64,000 bases of DNA from Gottfriedia acidiceleris (GTDB lineage Bacteria; Bacillota; Bacilli; Bacillales; Bacillaceae_G): contig NZ_SCFN01000021.1 of the NCBI RefSeq assembly GCF_004138285.1, positions 1 through 64,000 on the forward strand, in the 5' to 3' direction. A program made the position numbers and the translations under genes. The first letter of the stretch is position 1. Each line of letters opens with the position of its first letter. A model generated the notes under the pieces. That model searched no databases and was not told where the DNA came from. It was given only the letters and a program-made list of their open reading frames with translations. Positions 17,351 to 26,438 of the stretch are shown in pieces.

Positions 17351-18109
17351 TTAAGCTTTAGGTCCACCTGCAACATATAAAACTTGCCCATTTACATAAG
17401 AAGATTTTTCATCAGCAAAGAATGCAACTGCATTTGCAATATCCTCTGGTTTACCTGTTCTTCCCGCTGGTATTTGGCTTAAACTTGCCTCAACAAGTTG
17501 TTCAAAAGTAATACCGATTCGATTTGCTGTTTCTTTCGTCATTTCAGTTTCGATAAATCCTGGTGCCACAGCATTAGATGTGATTCCATATTTACCTAGT
17601 TCAATTGCAAGTGTTTTCGTTAGACCTTGTAAACCTGCCTTTGCCGTTGCATAGTTTGATTGTCCACGGTTACCAAGTGCAGATGTTGAAGAAATATTAA
17701 TGATTCTTCCGTATTTTTGATTAACCATATAGGCTTGTGCAGCTCGTACAACATTAAATGAACCTTTCAAGTGAACATCCATAACTGTATCCCAATCTGA
17801 GTCTGTCATTTTAAATAATAAATTATCACGAATAACACCTGCGTTATTGACTACAATATCTATTGAACCAAATGTATCATGTACCTCTTTCATAGCAGTT
17901 TCAACTTCATTTGAGTTTGTAACGTTTGCAACTTTAGTATATATTTCATACTGCTTAAATTCTGAGGTAGTTTGTGCTAGTGCTTCTTCGTTCACATCTA
18001 TAATGGCTACACTTGCTCCTTCTTTTGCAAATAATTCTACGATGCCCTTTCCAATTCCTCGACTCCCACCTGTTATAAAGGCAACTCTACCTTCAAATCT
18101 TCCTGTCAT
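17351..18109 (-). CDS. SDR-family 3-oxoacyl-(ACP/CoA) reductase, FabG-like
   Basis: A 252-residue short-chain dehydrogenase. NAD(P) loop TGGSRGIGKGI, NNAGVIRDN, catalytic Ser in ISSTSALG and the YATAKAG (Tyr-xxx-Lys) motif are complete, and the C terminus YVNGQVLYVAGG is typical of FabG. In this operon it probably oxidises 3-hydroxyacyl-CoA rather than building fatty acids. The ATG chosen lies eight bases after GGGAGAG; earlier ATGs overlap that site. Spacing to both neighbours is under 20 bases. Confidence 0.88.
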   Translation of the reverse strand: MTGRFEGRVAFITGGSRGIGKGIVELFAKEGASVAIIDVNEEALAQTTSEFKQYEIYTKVANVTNSNEVETAMKEVHDTFGSIDIVVNNAGVIRDNLLFKMTDSDWDTVMDVHLKGSFNVVRAAQAYMVNQKYGRIINISSTSALGNRGQSNYATAKAGLQGLTKTLAIELGKYGITSNAVAPGFIETEMTKETANRIGITFEQLVEASLSQIPAGRTGKPEDIANAVAFFADEKSSYVNGQVLYVAGGPKA

Positions 18110-18127
18110 TTTCATCTCTCCCATCCT

Positions 18128-19306
18128 TTAAACGTATTGTCCTAATTTAACATGTCCTTTTAGTAAATTACGTGAAATGATTAAGCGTTGAATTTCATCA
18201 GTACCGTCGTATATTCTCCATAATCTTGCTTCACGGTACCATCTTTCAATTGGAAGTTCTTTTGTATATCCGATTCCACCATGAATTTGAAGTACCCGAT
18301 CAACAACTCGATTTCCCATATTCGAACCATATAGTTTTGCCATTGATGCTAAATGTCTATTGTCTTCACCTTGATCGAGTGTATATGCTGCATTTAATAC
18401 AAGCCATTTGGCAGCTTCTATTTCAACAGCAGAATCCGCTATTTGCCATTGTATAGCTTGTCGTTCAGCAATTGGTTTTCCGAACGTTTCCCTTTCTTTT
18501 GAATAGTCAATTGCCATTTGTAATAAACGTTCAGCTGCTCCAACTGCTGTGGCCCCTACAATCCATCTTGCAAAACCGATCCATTCAAGTCCTAAATTAT
18601 ATCCACCATTTAATTCACCTAAAATATTTTCTTCAGGCACACGGACATTATCAAATACTAAACCAGCTGGTCCCCATTCGCCCATTGTATGGATAAATTC
18701 AGATTTCCAACCCATGTCCCGGTCGACTATAAAACAAGTTACACCATCTCTTCCACCAGTTTTTTGATGTCTTTCTTTATCCGTAATTGCAATGACCATT
18801 ACAAAATCTGCTTCGTTTCCACCTGTAATAAATGTTTTCTCACCATTTAATACCCAATCATTCCCATCCTTTACAGCGGTCATTTTAATGTTTTGAGTAT
18901 CAGAGCCCGCATTAGGTTCCGTCATCGCAAAGCATGATTTTTTTTCACCATTTATTGTAGGAATAAGGTATTTCTTTTTTTGTTCTTCGTTACAATAAAA
19001 TAAAATATTATCCGCATAACCACCAAATTTAAAAGGAACGAATGTTTTTGAAATTTCCATATAAATAATTGCTAACATCATTTGACCTAAATCAGCACCA
19101 CCATATTCAGTAGGTGTATTGATTCCCCAGAAACCAGCTTTTTTCGCTTTTAATTGAAGTTCCTTTTCAACTGTGGGATCTAAGCTTGGTCTACCTTCAC
19201 GCTCATTTCTAAGTACTTCATTTTCTAAAGGGATTAATTCTTTTTCAACAAATTTTCGAATTGTTTTTTGAATCATTTTTTGTTCGTCAGTCAGGCGTAA
19301 ATGCAT
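18128..19306 (-). CDS. acyl-CoA dehydrogenase
   Basis: A 392-residue flavoprotein with the FAD/acyl-CoA signatures CFAMTEPNAGSDTQNIKM and GEKTFITGGNEADFVMV in the middle domain, and QIHGGIGYTKELPIERWYR then IYDGTDEIQRLII at the C terminus. At the position of the catalytic Glu of medium-chain enzymes (YEGT) this protein has Asp (YDGT), a variation seen in several ACAD subfamilies. It should form the 2,3-double bond of an acyl-CoA and pass electrons to ETF. GGGGGAA precedes the ATG. Member of the TetR-controlled operon. Confidence 0.9.
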   Translation of the reverse strand: MHLRLTDEQKMIQKTIRKFVEKELIPLENEVLRNEREGRPSLDPTVEKELQLKAKKAGFWGINTPTEYGGADLGQMMLAIIYMEISKTFVPFKFGGYADNILFYCNEEQKKKYLIPTINGEKKSCFAMTEPNAGSDTQNIKMTAVKDGNDWVLNGEKTFITGGNEADFVMVIAITDKERHQKTGGRDGVTCFIVDRDMGWKSEFIHTMGEWGPAGLVFDNVRVPEENILGELNGGYNLGLEWIGFARWIVGATAVGAAERLLQMAIDYSKERETFGKPIAERQAIQWQIADSAVEIEAAKWLVLNAAYTLDQGEDNRHLASMAKLYGSNMGNRVVDRVLQIHGGIGYTKELPIERWYREARLWRIYDGTDEIQRLIISRNLLKGHVKLGQYV

Positions 19307-19357
19307 TTAAATTTCCCCCGTTTCGATCTGATCAAAGTTTTTCATATCAAAAATTCA

Positions 19358-20338
19358 TTATTTTCTCGGCTCTAAAATCACTTTTCCAACTGTTTTTCTT
19401 GATTGCAATATCGTATGGACATTGGCTGCTTCACTTAATGGAAATACCTCTCCAATCGTGATTTTTAATTTCCCTTCAGCTAAATAAGTAAATAACTCTT
19501 CTAAGCTTTGTTTAATTAAGGCCTTTTTTCTCAAAAGAGGTGGTAAGAAAAACCCAATTACTGATTGATTTTTTGCCATTAAAGAGGATGGGTAAAACTT
19601 ACTTTGCTGGCCACTTGCTACACCATAAATAACTAATCTTCCGAAATAAGCTAAGCAATCTAGCGTTTTATAAAAAACATCGCCACCAGCCATCTCTAAG
19701 GCAACATCTACACCTTTTCCATTTGTAGCTTCAAGTACTTTTTGATCCCAGCCTTCTTCTGTATAATTGATTAAGACATCTGCGCCCATCTCTTTTGCTA
19801 ACTGTAATTTTTCGTCTGTACTTGCTGTTGCGATTACTTTGCCGGCTCCAAAAAGCTTCGCTAATTGCACTGCTAAAGTACCTAGACCACCAGCTGCCGC
19901 ATGAACTAAAACGGTTTCTCCTGGTTCTAACATGCCCATTGTTTTTAAGATATGATAAGCACTTAATCCTTGGACGGGTAATGCAGCGGCAATTTTAAAA
20001 TCCATTTCGTTCGGTAAAGGAATAACTGAGCGCTCATCTGTCAAAGCAAAATCTGAGTATCCACCACATTCCAACATTGAAACAACTCGATCACCAATTT
20101 TAACTGAAGTAACCTCATCTCCAATTTCCACTACGACTCCAGCAACTTCAGCACCAGGTACATACGGCAAAATAGTCTTGACTACATATTGATTTTCTCT
20201 TCGCGCTGTATCAGCATAATTGACACCTGCTGCATGCACTTCAATTAATACTTCTTTCCCCTTTGGTACTGGTCTTTCAAGTTCGACCTTTTCTAATACC
20301 TCAGGGCCACCAAATTGTTTAAATTGAATTGATTGCAT
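19358..20338 (-). CDS. NADPH:quinone oxidoreductase-like MDR protein
   Basis: A 326-residue zinc-independent medium-chain dehydrogenase/reductase: GroES-like N domain (AAGVNYADTARRENQY, PGAEVAGVVVEIG) and Rossmann fold with HAAAGGLGTLAVQLAKLFGA. It lacks the Cys/His set of zinc alcohol dehydrogenases. Family members reduce quinones or the double bond of enones and enoyl-CoAs. In this operon it might reduce an unsaturated intermediate, but that is inference. Start has AAAGGAAG; 21 bases separate it from the enoyl-CoA hydratase gene. Confidence 0.87.
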   Translation of the reverse strand: MQSIQFKQFGGPEVLEKVELERPVPKGKEVLIEVHAAGVNYADTARRENQYVVKTILPYVPGAEVAGVVVEIGDEVTSVKIGDRVVSMLECGGYSDFALTDERSVIPLPNEMDFKIAAALPVQGLSAYHILKTMGMLEPGETVLVHAAAGGLGTLAVQLAKLFGAGKVIATASTDEKLQLAKEMGADVLINYTEEGWDQKVLEATNGKGVDVALEMAGGDVFYKTLDCLAYFGRLVIYGVASGQQSKFYPSSLMAKNQSVIGFFLPPLLRKKALIKQSLEELFTYLAEGKLKITIGEVFPLSEAANVHTILQSRKTVGKVILEPRK

Positions 20339-20359
20339 CGCAAACTTCCTTTCAGCTTT

Positions 20360-21139
20360 TTATTTACCAGTAAAAATCGCTTTTCTTTTTTCTTTAAATG
20401 CAGCAACACCTTCTTGATGGTCTTCAGTTGCTACCATTAATGGCTGAGTAATTCTTTCAAGTTCTAGCATTTCATCTAATGTTGATGTAAAAGATTGATT
20501 AATTAATTTTTTCATCATACCATTTGCTTTTCCAGGTCCTGCGGCTATAATATTTGCAAATTTTACTGTCTCTTCAGCTAAATTTTCAAGTGGTACAAGT
20601 GTGTTAATCATACCTAGCTGATACATTCTTTCAGCAGGAACTGGCTCTGCAGTAAAGAAAAACTGTTTTGCTAAATATGGACCGATTAACCTTGGTAGGA
20701 AATAAGAACCTCCTCCATCTGAGATTAATCCCACTTGAGAAAAGCTTAAAGCAAATTTACTATCGTCAGCTGCGATGATTAAATCACATGCTAAAGCCAA
20801 ATTAAAACCAGCACCAGCTGCAAAACCATGAACTGAAGCAATTACAGGCTTATCGATCTCACGAATCGTTTTAATAACTGTATTTAGGATTCCTATATGC
20901 TCATATACTGCATTTGGAGTGACGTTTCCCATCGTTTTAACATCTCCACCTGCTGAAAATGAACGACCTGCACCAGTTAGTACAATTGCTTTAATTTCCG
21001 GATTCAGTTTTGCTTGATTAAGCGCTTCAGTCATACTATTCAACATTTCATAACTAAAAGAATTTAGACTTTCGGGCCTATTTAGCGTTAAAATTAAAAT
21101 CCGCTCTTTAACTTCTACTAATAAATGTTGTTTACTCAT
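20360..21139 (-). CDS. enoyl-CoA hydratase/isomerase (crotonase family)
   Basis: A 259-residue crotonase. Oxyanion-hole segments GAGRSFSAGGDVKTMG and HGFAAGAGFNLALACDLIIA are intact. At the sites of the two catalytic glutamates of hydratases the protein has FSQVGLISDGGGSYFLPR, where Asp replaces the second Glu (E-x-GL/Asp forms are common in isomerases and PaaG/PaaB-like proteins), so an isomerase role is possible. Site AAAGGAGTG precedes ATG. Part of the eight-gene operon. Confidence 0.87.
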   Translation of the reverse strand: MSKQHLLVEVKERILILTLNRPESLNSFSYEMLNSMTEALNQAKLNPEIKAIVLTGAGRSFSAGGDVKTMGNVTPNAVYEHIGILNTVIKTIREIDKPVIASVHGFAAGAGFNLALACDLIIAADDSKFALSFSQVGLISDGGGSYFLPRLIGPYLAKQFFFTAEPVPAERMYQLGMINTLVPLENLAEETVKFANIIAAGPGKANGMMKKLINQSFTSTLDEMLELERITQPLMVATEDHQEGVAAFKEKRKAIFTGK

Positions 21140-21163
21140 TTATTACACTCCTTTTATATGAAT

Positions 21164-22231
21164 CTATTTAATTGCTATATCATTGGCAATTCTAATCAGA
21201 TTTTCTGCGAATTGGTCAAAATTTGCAAAACGCTGATCATTTGTTTGTCCAGCTTTAAATCGATAGAAGATTTGTTGAACAATTACCGCTAATTTAAAAT
21301 AGGCGAAAGCCATGTAGTAATTAATGTTTGATAAATCTCTGCCACTTTTCTTTGCATATGCCTCAATAAATTGATTTCTTGTAATAAATCCTTCTTGAAT
21401 CGTAACAGGTGGTTTACCTAATCCAAATTTTAATAAATCTGGATCATCATTTTGAATCCAATAGCATAAAGCTACACCTAAATCAGCTAATGGATCACCA
21501 ATTGTTGTCATTTCCCAATCAAATAGTCCAATCATTTCTTTTAAATCGTGACTAAACATCGAATTATTCAATTTAAAATCATAATGAATGATTGATGAGT
21601 GATGATTTTTTGGTACATTATTAGTTAACCAACTCATTAGTCGATCAACTTCGGCAATTTCACTAGTCTTTGCCCTGTTATAACGTCCAATCCAGCCGTT
21701 AACCTGTCTTTCCATAAAATTCTCAGGTTTCGTTATTTCTAGGAGTTTTGTTTTTGTATAATCAATGGAGTGTAACTCAACCAACTTATTTACCATTACA
21801 GTAGATATTCTTTTACGATCTTCAATTGTTACGTTTAAATGTGGAGGAAATGATGAGTCAAATACTTCACCATTTTTTCTTTCCATAATAAAAAATGGAC
21901 TACCTACAATTACTTCATTTTCTGAATATAAAATCGGTTTAGGTGCAGCCGAAAAGTGAGGATGTATTTCTGATAGAATACGATATTCTCTTTTCATATC
22001 GTGTGCTTTTGGAGCAACAGGGCCAAGTGGCGGCCGTCTTAACACAACTTCCCATTCCCCAATTTTTAGTAAATAGGTCAAGTTTGAATGACCCGCTGAG
22101 AACTGACGAATCACTAATTCTCCATCTGGAAGATCATCAATGTTTTTTTCTAAATATTTATGTAAAACATGAGCATTTAACTCTTCACCTTTGCGAACTT
22201 GAATCGTTTCTAATTCTACTTTTTCAGCCAT
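21164..22231 (-). CDS. acyl-CoA kinase-like phosphotransferase (LvaA/ACAD10-type APH fold)
   Basis: A 355-residue aminoglycoside-phosphotransferase-fold protein. The N lobe has FSAGHSNLTYLLKIGEWEVV and the conserved PPLGPVAPKAHDMKREY. The catalytic loop is SSIIHYDFKLNNSM and the metal-binding motif FDWEMTTIGDPLADLG. These forms match the kinase domain of human ACAD10/11 and Pseudomonas LvaA better than antibiotic-resistance kinases. Those proteins phosphorylate the C4 hydroxyl of 4-hydroxyacyl-CoAs. In an operon with acyl-CoA enzymes this role is more plausible than drug resistance. Strong AAAGGAGGAG site. Confidence 0.85.
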   Translation of the reverse strand: MAEKVELETIQVRKGEELNAHVLHKYLEKNIDDLPDGELVIRQFSAGHSNLTYLLKIGEWEVVLRRPPLGPVAPKAHDMKREYRILSEIHPHFSAAPKPILYSENEVIVGSPFFIMERKNGEVFDSSFPPHLNVTIEDRKRISTVMVNKLVELHSIDYTKTKLLEITKPENFMERQVNGWIGRYNRAKTSEIAEVDRLMSWLTNNVPKNHHSSIIHYDFKLNNSMFSHDLKEMIGLFDWEMTTIGDPLADLGVALCYWIQNDDPDLLKFGLGKPPVTIQEGFITRNQFIEAYAKKSGRDLSNINYYMAFAYFKLAVIVQQIFYRFKAGQTNDQRFANFDQFAENLIRIANDIAIK

Positions 22232-22261
22232 ATTACTCCTCCTTTATTAAGAAAATTCAGT

Positions 22262-22663
22262 TTATTTTACAACTAAATGCCTTTCTAACTGTTCTCTAAA
22301 TAACTCAGGAAGTACTTCACTACGCTGTTCTTTAAAATTAAAAAATACGATGACCGCGTTACCTGTAGCAATCATTTGATTTGTCTCTTCACAACAAATT
22401 TCATGTTCGAGATGAAAGCTTTTGTTTCCTATTTTTGAAATATAGGTAGATACTGACATTTTTTGATTAAAGTGACCTTGATTAACAAAATCACACTTTG
22501 TAGATGCTAGAATAAACTTCCAATCATCTAGATTCATTGAATAACCAAGCGATTGGAAGAATTTAATTCGCGCTTCTTCTAAATAAATAAAGTAACTAGT
22601 ATTGTTAATATGACCTAATGCATCGGTTTCACAAAATCTAGGGGTAACGGTGAATTTTTCCAT
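22262..22663 (-). CDS. hot-dog acyl-CoA thioesterase (4HBT/YbgC type)
   Basis: A 133-residue thioesterase with the family's TPRFCETDALGHINNTSYF motif, in which the Asp of ETDALGHINN is the catalytic carboxylate. It should hydrolyse acyl-CoAs, possibly to release CoA from dead-end intermediates. It is the first gene of the eight-gene operon; the operator at 22701-22720 lies 37 bases upstream. The ATG is preferred over a TTG 21 bases earlier, because AAGGTAGG lies at normal distance from the ATG. Confidence 0.85.
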   Translation of the reverse strand: MEKFTVTPRFCETDALGHINNTSYFIYLEEARIKFFQSLGYSMNLDDWKFILASTKCDFVNQGHFNQKMSVSTYISKIGNKSFHLEHEICCEETNQMIATGNAVIVFFNFKEQRSEVLPELFREQLERHLVVK

Positions 22664-22700
22664 AAAACTACCTACCTTTATCAAAATTATTTATTTAACA

Positions 22701-22720
22701 ATACTAACTAGTCGGTATGT
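22701..22720. promoter_or_regulatory. TetR-type operator in the promoter of the first acyl-CoA operon
   Basis: ATACTAACTAGTCGGTATGT; its 18-bp core is an imperfect palindrome (7 of 9 pairs match). A 19/20 identical copy lies at 29384-29403, upstream of the second operon. On the minus strand it falls between a TTTACA (-35) and a TGTTAA-type -10 at 17-base spacing, where bound repressor would block transcription. It is 21 bases from the end of the tetR gene. Confidence 0.8.
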
Positions 22721-22741
22721 AAAGGAGAAAGAGGCAAAAGA

Positions 22742-23311
22742 CTACTCCTCTACTTTAATCCCTTTTAAGATCATTTCTTGGAATGATTTCGCAATTTCAA
22801 ATGCATTTTTTGCCCCTTCAGCGTTATACCATTCATAACTCCAGTTCATAACACCTAATATACCGAATGAAACGATTGGTACGTCTAAATCTGATCTTAA
22901 ATCACCATTTTTAATTCCTTCATTAAGAAGTTTCTCAATATTAAATCTGTATAAATCCCTTTTTGCTTTAATTTCCGTTAAACTTTCAGGATTTAAATGT
23001 CTCATTTCACGATAAAACACTTTTGCACTTGGACCTTGCTTTTTAATGTCCATTAAGCTTAAATAAATGACTTCAAAAAGCTTATCTGAAAAGCTTTTCT
23101 TTGAATCATTAATAACTTCTTCCTGCTCATTTAATACTTCATCAATAAATTGAAGGTGAATTTCCATAAGAAGCTGTTCTTTGCTAGTATAATAATAGTA
23201 AAAAGTTCCTTTTGTAACTCCGATCGATTCGACGATATCTTGAATGGATGTACTCGTAAATCCTTTTTTATCAAATAGCTGTATAGAGTGTTCCTTTATT
23301 TTTTGTTTCAT
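22742..23311 (-). CDS. TetR/AcrR-family transcriptional regulator
   Basis: A 189-residue regulator. The N-terminal HTH (FDKKGFTSTSIQDIVESIG then VTKGTFYYYYTSKEQLLMEI) is classical TetR. The C-terminal ligand domain ends in FGILGVMNWSYEWYNAEG, a form common in regulators of acyl-CoA genes (KstR2/FadR-like). It is immediately upstream of, and co-directional with, the thioesterase gene, with the operator between them. It most likely represses both acyl-CoA operons and is released by an acyl-CoA; this is inferred from family and operator placement. ATG preferred over upstream TTG; GAGG lies eight bases before it. Confidence 0.88.
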   Translation of the reverse strand: MKQKIKEHSIQLFDKKGFTSTSIQDIVESIGVTKGTFYYYYTSKEQLLMEIHLQFIDEVLNEQEEVINDSKKSFSDKLFEVIYLSLMDIKKQGPSAKVFYREMRHLNPESLTEIKAKRDLYRFNIEKLLNEGIKNGDLRSDLDVPIVSFGILGVMNWSYEWYNAEGAKNAFEIAKSFQEMILKGIKVEE

Positions 23312-23478
23312 TAGATGTCCTCGCAATCTTAAAAATTCAATAGAATTATATCATAGTTCAAGAAAGGTTTTATAATAATCTAATTAATTAAAAGGACATC
23401 ACATCTTACTAAATTGATTGATATTCCTTGTGGAAAATAGTTACGTATCTGTTTATATTTTGATAAATAAGTATGCGT

Positions 23479-23610
23479 GGTTGATTTCCACTACAGAATG
23501 CTCGCTTTCCGCGGGGCGTGACCTGAGCCTCCTCGTCACGTCCGTTCCTGTGGGGTCTCAGGTTTCCCGCATATCCCACAGGAGTCTAGCATTCTTTCGT
23601 TCCAATCAAC
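23479..23610. repeat. 132-bp intergenic palindromic repeat, full copy
   Basis: The element begins with GTTGATT and ends with AATCAAC; inside are AGAATGCT...AGCATTCT and GACCTGAG...CTCAGGTT, so it folds into one long hairpin. It is much richer in GC than the flanks. Elements with the CTCGCTTTCCGCGGG block are scattered between genes in many Bacillaceae. A truncated copy is at 9055-9122. No transposase is linked. Confidence 0.8.
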
Positions 23611-23939
23611 TATTCAAATTAAAATAAAAACTAAAAAAACACATAGAATGATTAATTTTGAATTAATTGACCCTCAAAAATTGTTGAAATCATTAAATAT
23701 AATGTAAATATATTAACTTTTTAACCTACTGAAAAAAAGTTTTTAATATATAAAAAACATAATATATATAGTAAAATTACTACTTTATCAACGAAACCTA
23801 AAAAAATTTATATACTTTCAAACTCTATAATTCCGATACTCTGACAATCAAAAAGAATTAAATATCGAATATATTCTAGCAATATACTATGTGTAAGATA
23901 TTTCTACTATTATATCCTAGTTTTAATTAGGGCAGTATT
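23611..23939. other. AT-rich spacer, no gene seen
   Basis: Very AT-rich sequence between the repeat and the terminator of the second operon. I find no supported frame, RNA gene or clear palindrome. Confidence 0.5.
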
Positions 23940-23985
23940 AAAAAAATAACCTATACCCTATCTATCCATTACCCTTGATAGATAG
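23940..23985 (-). terminator. terminator of the second acyl-CoA operon
   Basis: On the minus strand CTATCTATC pairs with GATAGATAG around a 10-base loop and is followed, ten bases on, by TTATTTTTTT. The stem overlaps the stop codon of the CoA ligase gene. Confidence 0.65.
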
Positions 23986-25591
23986 AGCTTTCTTCTTCTC
24001 TAATAGCTCTTCTTAATATTTTGCCAACATTCGTTTTAGGTAGTTCATTTCGGAATTCGATCATTCTTGGAACTTTATATGTCGCTAAATGATTTTTGCA
24101 GTATTCCTTCATTTCTTCTAAGGTAAGATGTTTATCTTCTTTAAGGACAATCACTGCTTTAACTGTTTCACCTCTGTAAGAGTCGGGTACACCTATTACG
24201 ACAGCCTCTTTTACGTAAGGATGCTCATAAATTACTTCTTCGACTTCACGGGGATACACATTAAAGCCGCTTGCTATAATCATATCCTTTTTTCGATCTA
24301 AAATTGAGACGTATCCATCTTCATCGACGCTCGCAATATCCCCTGTATATAACCATCCATCTCTAATTGTATTTGCAGTTTCTTCTGGCAAATTCCAATA
24401 GCCTTTCATCACTTGAGGACCTTTAATAATTAATTCTCCAATTTCACCTACTGGAACTTCGTGTAATCCGCTAGCAATGTCAACGATTTTGGAATCAGTA
24501 GATGGATATGGGATACCCACAGTGCCAGGCTTTCTTGCTGCAAATGCAGGATTACTATGAGTCGTTGGGGACGCTTCGGATAATCCATAACCTTCTAAAA
24601 TAGTTGCACCTGTCTTTTTCTCAAATTGCTTCATTAGTTCTACAGGCATCGGTGCGCTTCCACTATTGCAAAGCTTAATTGCATCTATCCCATATTTTTC
24701 AGACTCAGGATGATTAATTAATGCAACATACATTGTTGGAACGCCTGGAAAAAGCGTAGGTTGTTCATTTTTTATCGTATTTAAAACTTCTTCAATTTCA
24801 AAACGTGGAAGGATGATCATTTCATTTGCCATATAAACACTTAAATTAATACATACTGTCATTCCATATACATGGAAAAACGGAATGATCGATAAGACCC
24901 GCTCGCGACCAGGATCGAATGCGCCTTTAAAAAATTCACTTTGCTGCATTATATTTGCATAAAGATTTCGGTGGGTTAGCATTACTCCTTTTGAACGCCC
25001 AGTTGTTCCACTTGTATATTGAAGAATTGCAACATCTTCATGAGAATCAATTTTAACTGGTTTCAGTTCTTGATTTCCGCTTTTCAAAAAGCTTCCAAAT
25101 GATATTGCTTCGTCATAATTTTCTTCTGAACTAGTTAAATTAACTACTATAATTTTCTTTAAATTCGTTTCTTTAATTAACGGTTTGACAGTAGGGTACA
25201 AACTGTTTAATACAACAATCGTTTCTGTGCCTGAGTCATTTAATAATTCCTTTAGTTCTCTTTCAACAGACATTGGATTTATTTGGGTTACAATTCCACC
25301 TACAGTTAGAATTCCATAATATGAAATAACATATTGTGGACAATTTGGAAGCATGATTGCTACACGGTCACCTTTTTGAATGCCATTTTTTTGTAAAGCA
25401 GAAGCAAATTTCTTTACTGCCGACTGTACTTCTTTATAAGTATTTTTTTTACCATAAAATGAAAGACAAGAATGATTAGGATAGTTTTCAGTAGTTTCGT
25501 TAAACATTTCTGGAATTGATTTTGTCGGAATAGATAGTTCTTTTGCAATATATTCAGGATAGTGAGCTAACCAAACTTTATTTGTTGACAT
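23969..25591 (-). CDS. long-chain fatty acid-CoA ligase (AMP-forming)
   Basis: A 540-residue member of the adenylate-forming family. The P-loop (LQYTSGTTGRSKGVMLTH), A5 motif (GYGLSEASPTTH), the A7 Asp (GWLYTGDIASVDEDGY), the hinge DRKKDMIIASGFNVYP and the C-terminal catalytic Lys (PKTNVGKILRR) are all present. It should activate a fatty or hydroxy-fatty acid to its CoA ester with ATP. It is the last gene of the second operon and supplies CoA esters to both operons. ATG chosen six bases after GGAGAG; an upstream TTG lacks a site. Confidence 0.9.
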   Translation of the reverse strand: MSTNKVWLAHYPEYIAKELSIPTKSIPEMFNETTENYPNHSCLSFYGKKNTYKEVQSAVKKFASALQKNGIQKGDRVAIMLPNCPQYVISYYGILTVGGIVTQINPMSVERELKELLNDSGTETIVVLNSLYPTVKPLIKETNLKKIIVVNLTSSEENYDEAISFGSFLKSGNQELKPVKIDSHEDVAILQYTSGTTGRSKGVMLTHRNLYANIMQQSEFFKGAFDPGRERVLSIIPFFHVYGMTVCINLSVYMANEMIILPRFEIEEVLNTIKNEQPTLFPGVPTMYVALINHPESEKYGIDAIKLCNSGSAPMPVELMKQFEKKTGATILEGYGLSEASPTTHSNPAFAARKPGTVGIPYPSTDSKIVDIASGLHEVPVGEIGELIIKGPQVMKGYWNLPEETANTIRDGWLYTGDIASVDEDGYVSILDRKKDMIIASGFNVYPREVEEVIYEHPYVKEAVVIGVPDSYRGETVKAVIVLKEDKHLTLEEMKEYCKNHLATYKVPRMIEFRNELPKTNVGKILRRAIREEESSIYQG

Positions 25592-25651
25592 ACATAACTC
25601 TCCATTTCTGATCATGAATATTGTTTTAAACAACTTTTCAAATCTAATAGA

Positions 25652-26404
25652 TTAGAATATTAATCCTCCACCATCAACTGATAACGTTGCTCCAGTCACG
25701 AATGATGCTTCATCAGATGCTAAAAATAGTGCAGCTGATGCGATTTCATCTGGAGTCCCTATTCTGCCAAGTGCATTTGCACGGGATAAAATTGGCCACT
25801 TTCTTTCATCATTTTTCCATTCCTTAATAATATTTGTATCAATTATTCCTGGAGCAATTGCATTTACTCGAATATTATATTTTCCGTACTCTAATGCTGC
25901 ATTTTGCGTTAATAATACTACTCCACCTTTAGATGCATTGTAAGCACTTACATATTTCCTTCCTTTTAAGCCTAGTAAACTAGCTGTATTGATAATCACA
26001 CCATTGCCACATTTTTCCAGCTCAGGAATTGCATATTTTATGCCTAAAAATACACTTTTTAGATTAATATCGATTACCTGATTCCATTCTTCTTCTGCTA
26101 AGTCTACACTTCTTACTTCAGAGTTCCCAATTCCAGCATTGTTAAACAAAATATCAATTCTACCAAAATGTTCAACAGCTCGCTTCATCAAATTTTGAAT
26201 GCTTTTGCTTTCGGCAACATTCGTTTTAACGAAAATAGCATCTTGATTTTGTTCTTTTATTACACCTAGCGTTTCTTCGCCAGTAACTTCATTAATGTCT
26301 GCTATAACAATTTTTGCTCCCTCTTTTGCGAAGCGGAAAGCAGTAGCACGTCCAATCCCACTACCTCCGCCTGTAATAACTGCGACTTTATCTTTTAGTC
26401 TCAT
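25652..26404 (-). CDS. SDR-family oxidoreductase
   Basis: A 250-residue classical short-chain dehydrogenase. Cofactor loop TGGGSGIGRATAF with Asp at the end of strand 2 (IVIADINE), which favours NAD(H). NNAGIGNSE, catalytic Ser in NTASLLGLKG, YNASKGG, and the C-terminal FVTGATLSVDGG are intact. In this operon it most likely oxidises a hydroxyacyl-CoA. GAGAGGA precedes ATG; 34 bases separate it from the upstream dehydrogenase gene. Confidence 0.87.
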   Translation of the reverse strand: MRLKDKVAVITGGGSGIGRATAFRFAKEGAKIVIADINEVTGEETLGVIKEQNQDAIFVKTNVAESKSIQNLMKRAVEHFGRIDILFNNAGIGNSEVRSVDLAEEEWNQVIDINLKSVFLGIKYAIPELEKCGNGVIINTASLLGLKGRKYVSAYNASKGGVVLLTQNAALEYGKYNIRVNAIAPGIIDTNIIKEWKNDERKWPILSRANALGRIGTPDEIASAALFLASDEASFVTGATLSVDGGGLIF

Positions 26405-26438
26405 ATCGATCCTCTCTCAATCTGTCATTTTATTTGAA

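Noticed and set aside
21164-22231. Aminoglycoside resistance kinase
   Set aside because: Motifs (FDWEMTTIGDPLADLG, PPLGPVAPKAHD) and the operon context fit acyl-CoA kinases (LvaA/ACAD10) rather than antibiotic kinases.
23418-23627. 69-codon plus-strand frame
   Set aside because: It reads through the palindromic repeat at 23479-23610 and has no ribosome site.
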